Shown here: positions 25,601-40,094 of the stretch, piece after piece | How positions within the stretch are numbered: the first letter of the stretch is position 1 | How the letters are laid out: each line of letters begins with the position of its first letter | DNA from: Epinephelus fuscoguttatus | Lineage: Eukaryota > Chordata > Actinopteri > Perciformes > Serranidae | Direction of reading: 5' to 3' | DNA: 64,000 nt | NCBI RefSeq assembly: GCF_011397635.1 | Contig: NC_064775.1 | Location: 15,637,452-15,701,451, forward strand | Notes under the pieces: generated by a model | What the model was told of the DNA's origin: nothing | What the model saw: only the letters and a program-made list of their open reading frames with translations | The model's database searches: none | Program-made: the position numbers and the translations under genes

Positions 25601-27925
25601 ACTTCTCTGCTGCAGCAGTCCTATCAAAATATTTTTCATGCCAAAATGGCAGCTAACAGTCCAGCTGTTTCAGAGGAAATGTGGACAAAATCTGTGTGGT
25701 TTAAATCTGAAAATGAAAACTATGCAGCAAGTGGGGGGTTCAGAGCAGCATTCAACAGGTGGATCATCAAGTGAAGATGATCTCCCCAGTGTCACAAATA
25801 AAGTCCAGGAACAAGGCTCTTAAAATCACAGAAAGAATAAAGACTTCACCACTGCTGCATGCAGTAAAACCCTTCAACCATTCTCTCCCCAATTTTAAGA
25901 TACTTGAACAGTACTATGAAAAAAACCTAACACAAAATCTAACAAATATGAAAGAATATGGTTAAAAAAAAAATACACATTTATGTGATGAATTATCTGC
26001 TATTCTTTGTTACAAATCAAACTTCACAATATTGCAAAAGAATGATATCTTCCCAGGAAGTATTAATAATCAAATCACAGGAACATTCGTCCCTACAGAA
26101 GACCTTATGATGCCTAAGACCTCGACATATACAAGCGGAGAAGATTCTGTTTGTATCAATGTGCAATTAGAAAAGGTTATAATGCAACCCTGTCTACTAA
26201 AAATTACGTTTGCATGTTCCTAAACTGCTTTCTTATGTAATTACGTCATTGTGGCAATGTTATCGCTGCCAAGGTTAGGTTCAAATATTCTCTCATATGT
26301 TGGGATGGGGTGTCGACTATAAAAGATGCAATCACTGTAAATGTTCATGATTTTCTGGGAGGAAGAAGAAAGTTCTGTAACTGAAATTACTCCCTTTAGA
26401 CCTCAGTAAATGTTTATCATCATTCCGTCATTATTGGAAATTTCAGTCTTCGTATCTGACGAACTTTGACACAGTTTGAACCCTCAGTTCACCTGCTGTC
26501 CTCTTGACTACAAGTCTCAACGTTCCACAAGGTTACAGACTGATCACTCATGATTTTACCTTAAATTAGTTCCAAGTTTTTTTTTTAAGAAAGAAAATGT
26601 ACAAAGCACAGGACCTTGACTCCAGAACTTCGAGTTTGTGTCCCAACTCTTGTCTTAGGTTTAGTCAACAAAAGCACTTTGATCAGGTTAGAGACAGGTC
26701 GTGATTTTGGTTAAATGTTAATTAAAAAAAAGGTCAAAAGGTCATAAAAACAGTAATGCTGTATACACTATAGCCCTTTTTACACTGCCAGATTTTCTGC
26801 GATTTTGGGCCGTTTTGCTGGCAAGCTGCAGCTGTTTAGACACACAGAGCCAGATTGGCGAGTTGATCCGAGGTGCCCAATTTTCCACCTTGTAGGGTAG
26901 ACACGTTCCGCCATGGGAGGGGCTGTTGGTGACTTGTGGGAGGAGTCTGTTGATGACACCGCAAGTGCGGTGGATAAACAGGAAACAGCTGACAGCAGGA
27001 ATGAGCAACTAGTAGCAAGAGGGAAACGCAAACCTGACAGACGCTGTAAAGATGAGCAACTGGGGAGACAAAGAATTGCGCGCCCTCCTTGTCCTCGCAA
27101 ACGAAGAGGCCATTAACCGTCAAGTGACGGGAATGGTGAAAGATGGGCCAGCTTATGAGAGAATTGCCGAAGGACTGACCAGCCGCGGCTTCCCTCGGAG
27201 TACGTCACTGTTTATGTCCAACGCTGAGCTACACGTTATGTTACTTTCTCATGCCCCCCATTGCCCTGAAAAAGGCACATTTTGTATAAACAAAAGTAGG
27301 CTGCCGCCATTTTGCTGCACCCCCCAATTTTGTTTTTATACTGCCAATGCTGAAAGAAGACTGATTGGGCTTTCCTGCAAATTTGCACAATTCCTCTTTA
27401 AAAAGGGCTGTAGTGTGTAGGCCTGCTGTATTGTAAGATTGCCTATATGGGTGGAAAATAAGTCAAATACATTGTCATTTAACATTATGCTGATAACAGA
27501 AATACAGTTTCAGTCAAAATTCAGATTTGCAACATTTCCTAATTTTCTTAATAGTAAACATAATTTTTTCGGCATTACGTTTCCCTCAAAACCTATTTGC
27601 TGTTTCACATTAGTTGTATATAAACGCAATTTCGAGGTGACAGGGTTGTATTATGACAGTCAGTGTGTAAAACATTGAAACTTTGCTGTATATCACCTCT
27701 CTCAAATGTGATATAAATGGTGCTCAGACTACATCTTAGTGAAAATAGATGTTAAATGTTATGGTCTGTTTGTACAGTACAGGCACTCAAGCAGAGATTT
27801 AATGCTAGTGGAAAATAAGTATCCCAAAGTCTATAGTGAGGCTTTATGAAGCAGGCACAGGTTGTGAAATGTATTTTGGATTAAGTTCAATATCACACAG
27901 GCTGGAGTAGATTCAAATATATACG

Positions 27926-27966
<41 letters not shown>

Positions 27967-30900
27967 CCATATGTGAGCTTGAGATGACAGTTATGCAGCT
28001 ACAGACGGAGGCAATGAACGAGAGAAATATGTATATATAGATAAACAGTAACTGACCTCAGAATCAAAGCTGTGTAAATCTTTAATTTTATGAGGTAATA
28101 TATTATGTTGATAGTTAGTGGTTTCATACGTCAGTTTAGTTTTTATAACGTCCTGTTTGTCTTGGCATGAGTGTACATTTACATTGTAACCAAAGCATAC
28201 ATGTTCAGTTTGGATAGATTGGAGTGACTCTAACTCACAGTTCATAGCACTGAACTGGAAACACAGTCAGCTGTTTTTAGATGTGAGCTAGACTTTTTCT
28301 TTTTTGCTCAGTGTGGTATTTTGGCAGTCCAGGTAATCTGATATCCATACCAATAAAGCAGATTTAATTGGATTAAGGGAGAAAGAGGAGAGAAAGATAG
28401 AAAACAGGAGAGCAAGTGAGAGGGAGAAAGAGAGATAACCTGACAGAGGAGAGAAAGAGAGTTTCCGCTGGCTTCGGCTAAAGCTGCAGACTCAAAACCA
28501 TATGCTTGTCATAGCGTTGTGTGAGTCCATGTGTGTGTGTGAGTGTGTGTGTGTTAGGTGGGCAGGGCTTAGCTGGAGGAAAACTGCTCAGACTGGGATC
28601 CTGCTCCTCAGACAGCAGGATCCCCGGGACAAACGGAGAGCATGCAGACAGACAGACAGACAGACAGACAGAAAGAGTGAGAGAGACAAGCACAGACGGG
28701 CAGAGACACAGACAGAGAAGAAGACATGAGGAGATAATGAGAAAGATGAGTCAGAGAGAAAGACAGAAATATGCAGTACTTTATAATGTGCTGCAGTAAA
28801 CACTTGTTCCTACAGGCACTTCTTACATTCAATATAATGGATTACAGATTATCATCACACATGTCATATGACAGACGATTGATTCAGCCAATCAGAGTGT
28901 ATAGCATTTGACAGACAGCAGCCAGGGTCAAACTGCATGTTAAGTATTACATCACTCAGGCAGAGAGCCAACCAGATAACCAGGGGGGACAGCCAGCATG
29001 ATAAAGAACCAGACTAAACATCAGCAGCACAGTTGTGGTTGGCTGTGCATGTTTCCAGGTAGCATAAACTATGCTTTTTTTATTTTATAATGAATAGGAC
29101 GACCTACCAGACTCGTGGTCCATTTTGATTGACAGGGCTGGGCTCTGGGGGGCGGAGTCTTCACTTAAAGAGTAGCTGTGCTCTGCTTGAATATCTGTGA
29201 GATTCAAAAGTCCTTTTCAGACATGGAAAACGTAACAGCGCTGTCTTCACCAGTCTGTTAAAGTGATGGCTGTTTGTCATGGAGACACAGGTGTCTGTCA
29301 TGTCAATGTTCCATGTCGCTTTATTCAGACAAGCTAGAAAATTACATTTATTCTCTCCTAAAACTGGGGATCCCAAACTTTTCCATGTCCCCTTTCCAAG
29401 GCCTCTCAAAGAGCATTAGCTTAGGCCTGGGCCCCCCTCCTGCAAGATGTCTTTAAAATCCCATTGACAATACCATCAAAATAATGCCCAAAAAACTTTT
29501 ATCAATGCACAATAACTTTAAATAATAATATTAAGACATTACTGTTGGCCTGTTCGTCAGGTCTTTTCCTTTTCAAAAGCATGTCCATTTTGTAAGTTAG
29601 TACTAGCTAGCTAGATATTGGATGTAAAAAAAGAACTGGATACAATGTTGGAGGCGGAGCTCCGTTTATCCCTTTGAATGTTGCTCAGTGGCGTGTATCC
29701 TGTCCTGTCCTATCCTATCCTATCCTGTCCTGTCCTGTCCTGTCCTATCCTATCCTGTCCTGTCCTATCCTGTCCTGTCCTATCCTATCCTGTCCTATCC
29801 TATCCTGTCCTGTCCTGTCCTATCCTGTCCTATCCTATCCTATCCTATCCTGTCCTGTCCTGTCCTGTCCTATCCTGTCCTGTCCTATCCTGTCCTGTCC
29901 TGTCCTGTCCTATCCTGTCCTATCCTATCCTATCCTGTCCTGTCCTGTCCTGTCCTGTCCTGTCCCGTCCTGTCCTGTTCTATCCTATCCTGTCCTATCC
30001 TATCCTGTCCTGTCCTGTCCTGTCCTGTCCTATCCTATCCTATCCTATCCTATCCTGTCCTGTCCTGTTCGTATCCTATCCTGTCCTATCCTATCCTATC
30101 CTGTCCTGTCCTGTCCTGTCCTATCCTATCCTGTCCTGTCCTGTTCGTATCCTATCCTATCCTGTCCTGTCCTGTCCTGTCCTATCCTGTCCTGTCCTAT
30201 CTTGTCCTATCCTATCCTGTCCTATCCCATCCTATCCTATCCTAGCTTATCCTATCCTATCCTATCCTGTCCTGTCCTGTCCTGTCCTGTCCTATCCTAT
30301 CCTGTCCTGTCCTGTCCTGTCCTGTCCTGTCCTGTCCTATCCTATCCTATCCTGTCCTGTCCTGTCCTGTCCTATCCTATCCTGTCCTGTCCTGTCCTAT
30401 CCTATCCTGTCCTGTCCTGTCCTGTCCTATCCTATCCTATCCTGTCCTGTCCTGTTCGTATCCTATCCTGTCCTGTCCTGTCCTATCCTATCCTGTCCTG
30501 TTCGTATCCTATCCTGTCCTGTCCTGTCCTGTCCTGTCCTATCCTATCCTGTCCTGTCCTGTCCTGTCCTGTCCTGTCCTGTCCTGTCCTATCCCATCCT
30601 ATCCTATCCTAGCTTATCCTATCCTATCCTATCCTGTCCTGTCCTGTCCTGTCCTGTCCTGTCCTATCCTATCCTGTCCTGTCCTGTCCTGTCCTGTCCT
30701 GTCCTGTCCTATCCTATCCTATCCTGTCCTGTCCTGTCCTATCCTATCCTATCCTATCCTGTCCTGTCCTGTTCGTATCCTATCCTGTCCTATCCTATCC
30801 TGTCCTGTCCTGTCCTGTCCTATCCTATCCTATCCTGTCCTGTCCTGTTCGTATCCTATCCTATCCTGTCCTGTCCTATTCCATCCTATCCTATCCTAGC

Positions 30901-31611
30901 TTATCCTATCCTATCCTGTCCTGTCCTATCCTATCCTGTCCTGTCCTGTTCGTATCCTGTCCTATCCTGTCCTGTCCTGTCCTGTCCTGTCCTTTCCATC
31001 CTAAATTTCAGAAGCAGAGGAACCTTGGCATGGCACAGACTGTTCAATACAAAGAGCTAATGACATGATTAATGATGTTTTGACTGGTAGGCAATAAGAA
31101 AGATGGGCATGGCAAATAAGAATTTCATGTGTTATATATTATCATAAATCATATTTTATAAAAAAAAATACACAAAATAATAATTCTGTTTTATTTTCTA
31201 CTTTTTAAAGCATGTTCCCTCATCTTTCCTCCACTTTGCCCAGGGCCACTTTGAAATCACTGTCCTAAAACACAAAACTCAAGTTTTTTTTTTATCCCTT
31301 TCTACTGTCATTTTCTTCAAGTCTCAGTGGACATGGCAACGCCTGTCTCAAGTGATGAGTGTGACATGTAGCGCTGCAAGCAGATCCATGTGACAGCTTC
31401 AACAGACTGAAGAACCTACAGTACAATAACTGAGCAGGGAAACCAAGGCCTATTTACACAACTTAGTGTGCAGAGGAGTGCCTCATGGAAGCTCAGCCAG
31501 CTTGAGCAATGACTGGGCCCGACCCTACATAAACCTGCATAGTTTCTAACCAAGCTCTACCTGAGTCTGAACCATGGTGGCAGTTTGGGGCATGAGCCTG
31601 TTAAAAAAAAC

Positions 31612-31642
<31 letters not shown>

Positions 31643-34600
31643 CATATGTTTTTAAATGAAAACATTTACTAAAAATCAAACTCCACTAAAGTCTTTTCAC
31701 TGGGACATTTGTGACACGATCTCCAACATGCACCGTCTCATGCTGAACACCATATGCCATCTATATTAAAAAGAGATTGTATTATGTAATATTTCTCCTC
31801 ATTAATGAGAGGCAGGAGTCCGGATGGGCTGATGGAAACAAAACCCTACATTACTTATGACAGTACACAGACTACAAGGTCTGAATTAAAAAAACACACA
31901 AGGAAATTGGAGTAAACCTGACCTGATTCAAGCCCGAGGAATTTTAAGAAATTACTGCCAGCCCGGGGCCAAGCCCATCGGTGAGATCAGGCCCAATTGG
32001 GTTACAGCAGAGAGTCAAAGCTCTAGTTCATGCCTCCTCTTTACAGACCCAGCACCTGCTAGGTGAGGAGTAGGAGTCTTGTGTGTTTCCGTCTGGCAGG
32101 AGTTTTGGAAGTCACAGACGTTGGCAACAGAAACTGGCTCTCATATGGTGGAATTTGACCTCTCTGGGGAAGACTGAGCCAGAGCTTTTGGCTTCTGAAT
32201 CCAACCAAATAATGGGATTGGGGTCTTTTCTACACAGACGTTGGCTGAGGAGTGGAACAACTGGCTGCTGCACTGCTGGAGGTTAACCGGAGAAACAAGG
32301 TCATCCAAATGTGACTATTACCTCCGCAGAGGAAAACTTTATTATTTTTGGGCCTGAAAGCATTTCAAGGCAAACATCTCCAAGACAGTGGTTGGACATT
32401 GGAAAAGTTTCCACCAACCAAGATTTACCTGCTATGAGATTTTTATCGTTACATTGGCAAAAAATGGGAATTCTGGAAAAATGTTATTGGAAGGAACAAC
32501 CACTGTGATCCAACCACTGGTGCATTTGCATAGGACTTTTTGTACTATCCTTACAATGTGCTCTTTTATTTTAACACTGCGAGGAGCTGTGTTGATAACT
32601 TCTCATAATAAAAAAGGAGCTGACCTGGGCTGCTGTCGTCCATGTCCATGTGTAAAGGGGAAGGTCTGTCTGCCAGAAGGGGCCGCTCTAATAGATGGTC
32701 GTCAAAGAAACTGCTGAATAATTCACTGCTGAAGTCGTCCATCTGGTCACCTGAGAAAGGCTGGACACACAGAGAGACACATGGAGACAGAAATTGTTAT
32801 TTTATTCAGTAAAATAACAGTTTCCATGGGACAGTTACCACTCCAAATGAAGTCATACACTGTGGTACTTTTCATGTGTCTCCAGGTTTAGTGACTTGAA
32901 AGTTTTACCTTTGTGGGTGAGACAATCCTCCTACATCTTGAGCTAAATAAACCATTTCAAAACCCACTGGATTAACTGACAATAACGCATGTTCACAAAA
33001 GTGACTCAGGAAAAGCTGAAGTTTTGGAAAGACATGATTCAGTTAGCATTTGTGGGTATAATGATCCGACAATGTGAGTGAAAAGTTGAGGTTTCTGCAA
33101 GACTGATGACTTTATTTTTAAGCGTCAGACCTGGAAATAGTCTGTAGTAGTCTGTCTGTAAAGTCCAAGGTGACCTCTTCAAATGTCTCACAAACAGTCC
33201 AAAATCCAAAACTAGAATTACCACCTCGTGGTTTTTTGCCTCTGCAAACCAGTCAAGCTGCAGTTAAAGTTCACATCCATGTCTGTCCAGCCTCATATGT
33301 AACCACGACGGTAGACAACACTTCAAATACGGCTGCAAAGAAGCTATATATTCTCAAACGCGGATGCTTCACACACATCTTCAACCCAGCAACACAGAAG
33401 ATCTATTAAATCAGAGCAGTTTCAAGACACCCAAGATTAGTGTCACCAAATGTCTCCCCTTCTGTTCCTGAGGTGGTTTTGCAGGACATTATGACATCAC
33501 AGTGAAGCTGACCTTTGACCTTTTGGATATAATCTCATCACTTCTCTGTTTTATCCTACCAGACATTTGTGTGAAATTTTGTCATAATTAACATATGAAT
33601 TCTCGATATATGGCCACGTTTTGTGAGGTCACAGTGACCTTTGACCACTAAAATCTCATCAGTTCATCATTGAGCTCAAATGGATGTTTGTGCCAAATTT
33701 GAAGAAATTTACTCATTGCATTCTTAAGAGATCATGTTTACAAGAATGAGAAAGGCAGACAATCTGAAAACAGGACAGCTGTTGCCAGCACAAAGGCATG
33801 AAACTATTCAGTTTACAGTGATATGAAACAAAGCAAAGCAGCAAATTGCCATTTTTGCGTAAAAAAAAAAAGACTCAAGCGATTATCAAAATAGCTGTTG
33901 ATTAATCATTTTAATTGACTCTTTCAGTTCTACCGCAGACTATCTCTCAGAGTCAGACACCACACAGCCCAGACTGTGTGGATGGCATGAAGAGTCAGTC
34001 AATGGGAACGAGCACTGATAGATTCATCCTCAGTCTGGATGAGATGAGTCACTGAGCTGAGAGACGATGTTCTGGAAGCCTGGGACAGCATGGTGCTCTG
34101 ATTTCACTGGTTATAACACACACAAACACACAATATGAGTCACCCTGGTCTTGAGCAAACATGCACAGAGCAGTACAAAAAGCACACACACATACACAAA
34201 TGGATTGGTTGGAAGCAATTTAATACACAAGTAAGCTCAGCTTGGAGGCTTCCGAGACAGACGCAGTGACAGAAATAACTTAATTTAATTAACAACAAAC
34301 ACAAAAATAGATTTACAGGTTGAATTCCTGGAACTTACCTTCAAGCTTCTTTAAAAACATGTCACCGCAGATTAAATCAGTCCAGTTGCGACAATAAAGA
34401 CACGACTGGGATAATAAACACAGAGCTGAATTCAATATATTTTAATATCAACATTAAAGAAATTAAAGCCTTTTTGGCCGTCTTCGCACACCAGCTACCA
34501 GCACCAGCACTCATATAAAACATTATAATGTTTAGTTTAGACTTTATAAGGCCAAGAGCACAAATGGTTTTAAACATTTTAGTGCGTAGTTCAATTTTGA

Positions 34601-37600
34601 TGGGTAAAAGTCAGCAATTTGTGTTTTAGTGAGACGCCAGTTGTCTGTAGATAGCTCTCCAAAAGTACTTACACCCAGGCATTAACAAATAGGATTGGAC
34701 GTGCTAAAAAGGCCTGTTTTATTCTTTGGTTTATGACACGACAACAAGCTCCAGTGCTGGTAGTCGTGTCTATCGCTGCTGAGTTAAGTGAGGTTAAGTA
34801 GAAGAGAGGGTGTTGGGAGTAAACAAGCCAAGGGCAAAGGTTTAGTTCTTACAGTGGATGGTGGCACATGAAACAGGGGGTTTTGGGGTCCTCTGCCAAA
34901 AGAATTTGAGCATCAATCCCTCAATTTCTTGCATTTCAGTGATTTTTTGCACCAATTTACAGTGTAAATGTCTTTAATTCTTTCAAAATAAAAGTCTTCT
35001 GCTACTTTCATTCTTAGTTAAGGGGACAAATGTACATGGACACACATCCTCCCCAAAATCTACACCTATGGTACAGGATTACATTGAGGCTAAGAGTCAT
35101 GGGAGTCTGGGATATTCTCTAATACTGTTCAAACAAGTCAAGTTTAGGTAAAACTCACACCCTCACACATGCATTAACCCAGAGTGTGTGAAAGTCTGGG
35201 ACACATGCAGCTGTCTAATGAAACCATGTGGAGCACACACTCATACTCACACACTGAGAGGGGGCAGACACATAGATGGTGGGTAAACTAACAGAAGCAC
35301 ATGGCACATAAAAAACTGCTGATGTTTTGAAGCCCAACTGTGAACTGTGTTGAGTTTTGTAAAGTACGAACAGTGCGCCAGGAGGAAGGCTTAGAGGCAT
35401 AAAAGTTAATTTTCATGATAGACGTTTTGATTTTTTGACATTAAAGGTGCTGTTAACTCTCCTGACGTCATATCAGAGCTCACTGCAGCATAAAACAACT
35501 GACAGCCGCTGCTCAACAAGGTGTGTGCGTACATGCACTCAGTAATCATGCAGCCACTTGCTCTGTCACACACAAGTGAACACTCACTCATTCATAAACA
35601 AGCGCACCCACAAAAAGAAGTGACAGAGCAGCCTTGTTCCCCTGCTGCACTAAATGTTGGAACAATATCCCTTTAAATAACTTTGACACTGCCCCTTTAA
35701 TTCTGCACCATTAGGGAATATAGGTCACATTTAAACTGGGCCGCTCAAAAATAAACAGGGAAAAGTTTCCCATATGGAGAAACGTGGGTGAAGCTGGTAT
35801 GATGCTGGGAGACCTGCACGGAGGGAGAATAAGCAGAGAAAGGTCTATAATTGAAACGATTTAGTAATCATCTAAAATTAGCTCCAGTAGCTGCATTAGA
35901 GTAACAGTTTAGCATTTATGTTGCTCTTTTCTAGCATTACTGACAATCTACTATATAGAATTTAACTCTTTAACAGTACAGTAGTGACCCTTAGTTGAGG
36001 TATTGATATCCACTTGCTCACCTCCAGCACACCTGGAGCCTTCCATACAGCTCTCCCTCCCTACTAGCACAGTCCTGTTTGAGGCAAATCATTTTCTTAT
36101 CCATCACTTGCCACTCGCATGATCATGATGTAGCTACCCATGGCAGTGTAGATGTTTTCTTATACCCAATATGCTCAACTATTCTGACTGATAAGATCTC
36201 CTCCTCTCAGGACTGGACATGCACAGACTGTTGCGTTGACATCTCCCTCCCTCTCCTGTGTCAGTTTAATAGTCCAAAGTCAAATATGTCAATTAGAAAT
36301 TGTGATAATTTTAAGACTGATCCATGTGGCCAAACCCTAAAGGCACAAACCTAGAGGTGGATTTCAGATGGGATAGAAGGCTGGATGATGGAGTGTCTCT
36401 CCCAGTTAAACACTAATTAATGTTTTTTTAAGTCATTACAGTTTGTGTTTTGGGAACTCTCTTAAATCTGTTTCCATAAATCAAACCATGGGCTGTTGTA
36501 CTGCAGCCAAAAGTTATCTTATCAGGAACTCCCAACATTCCTAATGACTTACAATTAATACTGCTGCAACAAAGTCCTCCTCTGCAGTCATTCGTCTGCC
36601 AGACCCATAGAAATAGGAAGAGAATAGAACAGACATTCCTATTCAAGTCAACAGAGTAGGTGGTCAGAGCAGCAGCCATTGTAGTGGGCTAACTTCAGTT
36701 TAAGCAAACCAACTTGCGGCAAGTCTTGAATTCACTGAGATGAGGTTTTGCAGTAACTTAGAAACTGATTGTTGTTTCACAAAAACATTGTTTTTTTAAA
36801 AGGAAGATGTTCAAATCTTCATTCAGATGTGTTGCACTTGGGGTGCCCTGTAGCTATGTAGATAGGGTGGGCACCCCATATACAAAAACAATGTCTTTGC
36901 CGCAGCAGCCGTGTGTTCTATTACCACCTGCAGCCCTTTGTTGCACGCCCTCTCCCCCTTTAATGCTTCAAATTGTCCTCTCATTGAAGGCAAAAAAGTC
37001 CAAAAAAAATAGGACAAAAGTGTCTTTATTAGAGATTCTGACAGTCGAGAGATGACAGGATAACAAGGGGAGAAAAGGGAAATGACACTCAGATTCAAAA
37101 TGAGGATGTTGCATTTCATGTCTGTGAAAAGCTATAACAGCTATAAAAACAGCATAATATTATAAGATGGACACAAAATAGCGTTTATTTACAACATCAA
37201 ATTATTGCCTTGGCAGCTGCGGGGTTAATCTACCAGGCAGACTGAGAATTTCAGCATAATTATGTATCCGGATAATACAATATTATTTTCCTCGAACAAT
37301 GAAATTGATTGGAGAAAAGGTCAACACTCAGTGGAGCATTACATTCAGTGCTGATGCTGCCCTGCATCACACCTACACCACCTGATACTCATCAGTGCTA
37401 AATGCAGTTCGGTTTATTTTCCGATATTGTACATTTTGTTTCATTATTTGCTTTGGAGAGCACTTTGCAACAAAGCTTTGAAACACGGAGACAAACAGCA
37501 GTGACATATATACAGTGGAAGCTGTTATTGTTGTTATTAGGACAGGAAGCTTAATGAGTTAGGGGGTTGGCGAGGGAACAGCTGCAGTTGGTGTGAACAG

Positions 37601-40035
37601 AGGAGCAGAGGTCTGGACCTTTCATTACCTGAACCCTCTCTGCTGGGAAAATAATCACATTAGGGAGGAAAAACTGTGTTAAAAAGCAGTTGACAGTTTT
37701 TATAGCTTATTTCAGTGGTGGTGGTGGTGCTGGTGGTGTGTCATTAGGGGGGATGGGGCTGAGATGTAAACCACACAGGGAAAGAGCTGGGAAAGACAGA
37801 CACAAGGAGTAATTATAAAAGCAGAGAGTGACTCTGTTATGCCTGTAATTAACAGTGTTGAGTCTCAACATATCTCTGTTCTCTCCTGTCATTTGGATGC
37901 CTTACTGGTTCAGGTGAAATATGCACCAAAAAAAAAAAAAAAAAATCACCAATGTTGGTGTGCATGTGATATGCTTTTCCTGATAGAGTGAGGAAGGAAA
38001 GCACTGGGATAAACTGGACTGAGAGCCAGGCCAAAAACTTTATGTCATTATGGCATGAACGCTGCAGTGGAAACCGTCGTAAACTCCCCAGAACATCATG
38101 TAAAAGCCAAAGGGAAATACACTGAAGAAACATTTTTTTCTCAACAAGTCATGTCGTCTCAAATTCAGCCTTCGGGAGCCAACTGCAGCGGCTCTGGTTC
38201 TGCTTATTCCAGTTGTTAATGTATCTTGGTTTCCAGTTCTTGGCATCATGGTGCTTTGTTTTTGGCTGCTATTTATAGGGCTCCATGCAACCATCAAATC
38301 AACAGGGTCAAAGTGTCAAATGAAGCTTCTACGCTCATGTTTACTTGTGTCTTTCCTGATTAAAAAGAACCCAAATCATGATGAAAGAATTTATCGATTT
38401 ATGTGACGATAAAAAACAGCGAGTGTCATAAATTACTGTACATTAGATGCACTTGCAGGTACTACCACAAGACCCTGAGACATCTTACAGTAGGCTGCAG
38501 GGAACGCTCAGTCATGTTCGACAGACTTCCTCTCTGCATTAACTTATTTTCACACAGTGACTACATTTTGCTGCATCACTGTCCCAGCCACAATTTTAGC
38601 AATAGCTTATTTTGCCATATCATGAACTCTGCACGACATGCAGGTACTTCCACAATTTGCAGGAAACAGCACCAAAAGGCAAATGTTTGCATGAATATAC
38701 CATTTTCATTTGAAAAGGGCTCCATATATTCACATCAATATGAGGGGTGGAATGATGTGCTACCGTCTGAGCTTAAAATCAGAAGAAATTTTTCAGATTT
38801 GGCTCTAATCTTTTTCCTAAAATATGACATCATCGACCCTTAGTTGACTTCTGTAGTGCCCTGTATGTCAGATTTTTAACATCAGTCCTGTTTACCATTT
38901 CACCAGAAGTGTTTTGCATGTGTTAGCCTATGTTTAGCTTTGCATTCATTTCACACTCTTGCAATCAATCAATCCATGAACATAGACTTGAAGTCTCTCC
39001 ATCAGTCAGTAGCTTTCTAAAAGATCACCGTTCATTCAGTCATCTTAAACACTGGTTCCTAACTGATCCAGACACAGGGTCCATATTTCTCCTCAGTCAT
39101 TCCTTCAAGGTCCACACAGTTTAATATATTCAGTGCTGCGTCGAGCTAGTTTGCTGTCTCTTTTAGGTAGTTGCAGTTATTCGCTCACTCTACAGAATGA
39201 AACAGCACTTCAAAATAAAAGGTCTGTGTCGGAAATTCACTGAACTAAAAAATAAAGTGTGATTTTTACAAATTTGCCATTGTTTATGAGTCAGCTGTGG
39301 TGCATTCAGAACGGACTGGCAACCCACTTTTGGACCGCGACTCACCAGTTGGGAACCACTGGATCTAAAATGCTGCAGTATGAACTGGGGAATTATCAGA
39401 GAAGAGCTCTAATGATTGGTCAATTAATCGTTTGGTCAACCGAAAATGGCAAACATTCTGATCATTACTTAATCTTCCAAGTGTCGTCCAGAGAGCAATT
39501 ATCATAGGCATATTTCACATTTTATATATACAAATATTCATCTCCTGCAGGCAGCCCTACATTTAATCACCTGCAATATTACAGTATGCATTGGAAAGTG
39601 ACTAAAGGTCATTTATTTTTATAGTAAAGTAGGCCGAAACATGCAAAAACTCTAGTATAATCTTTTATTTCTACAAAATCCACTGGCAGACTTTTTTTTT
39701 TTTTTTACTGGTTTTAAATAAGAAAGTCAATTAAAGACTACACGGCTGGTTGAGACGGTGATTTTTTTTGCAGTGTAAAATGAAATTGTGAGAGACCTGA
39801 AAACATCATGTCATTATGCTATAACACTGGCTGCCACAGATAAGAAAATGGCAATGTTCTCTACTGTATTTGGCTTCATGTGGTGGTGTGTGGCTACAGT
39901 GGGTTGGCTGTGTTTGGCTTCGCTTGAGCTGAGAGAGGAGTGAGAGAGAGTGTGTGTGTATGTGTTTGTGTGTGTGTTGAGACTGAATTGGACTCAGCTA
40001 TAGTCCTCAGTAGAACAGAAGAAGAGTATTTTTCC

Positions 40036-40094
<59 letters not shown>

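Larger units (their letters stand above)
17157..29107. other. creb3l1 intron 3
   Basis: About 12 kb with no supported exon. It contains microsatellites (19572, 27931, 28643), partial hAT-like copies (19907-20175, 21012-21095), a RecQ-like coding remnant (20532-20735), the hAT element 23941-24646 and a Harbinger-like remnant (26763-27418). Stretches 17157-19570, 21100-23930, 24660-26760 and 27420-29107 show nothing else I recognise. Confidence 0.65.

Noticed and set aside
29696..30994. CRISPR-like regular repeat array
   Set aside because: Units are 5 bp with no spacers, and the genome is vertebrate; it is a satellite.
29674..31060. Overlapping plus-strand open frames of 312, 460 and 185 codons rich in [12 protein letters not shown]
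   Set aside because: They are translations of the pentanucleotide array. A 5-bp unit without stop codons is open in all three frames, so length carries no evidence.
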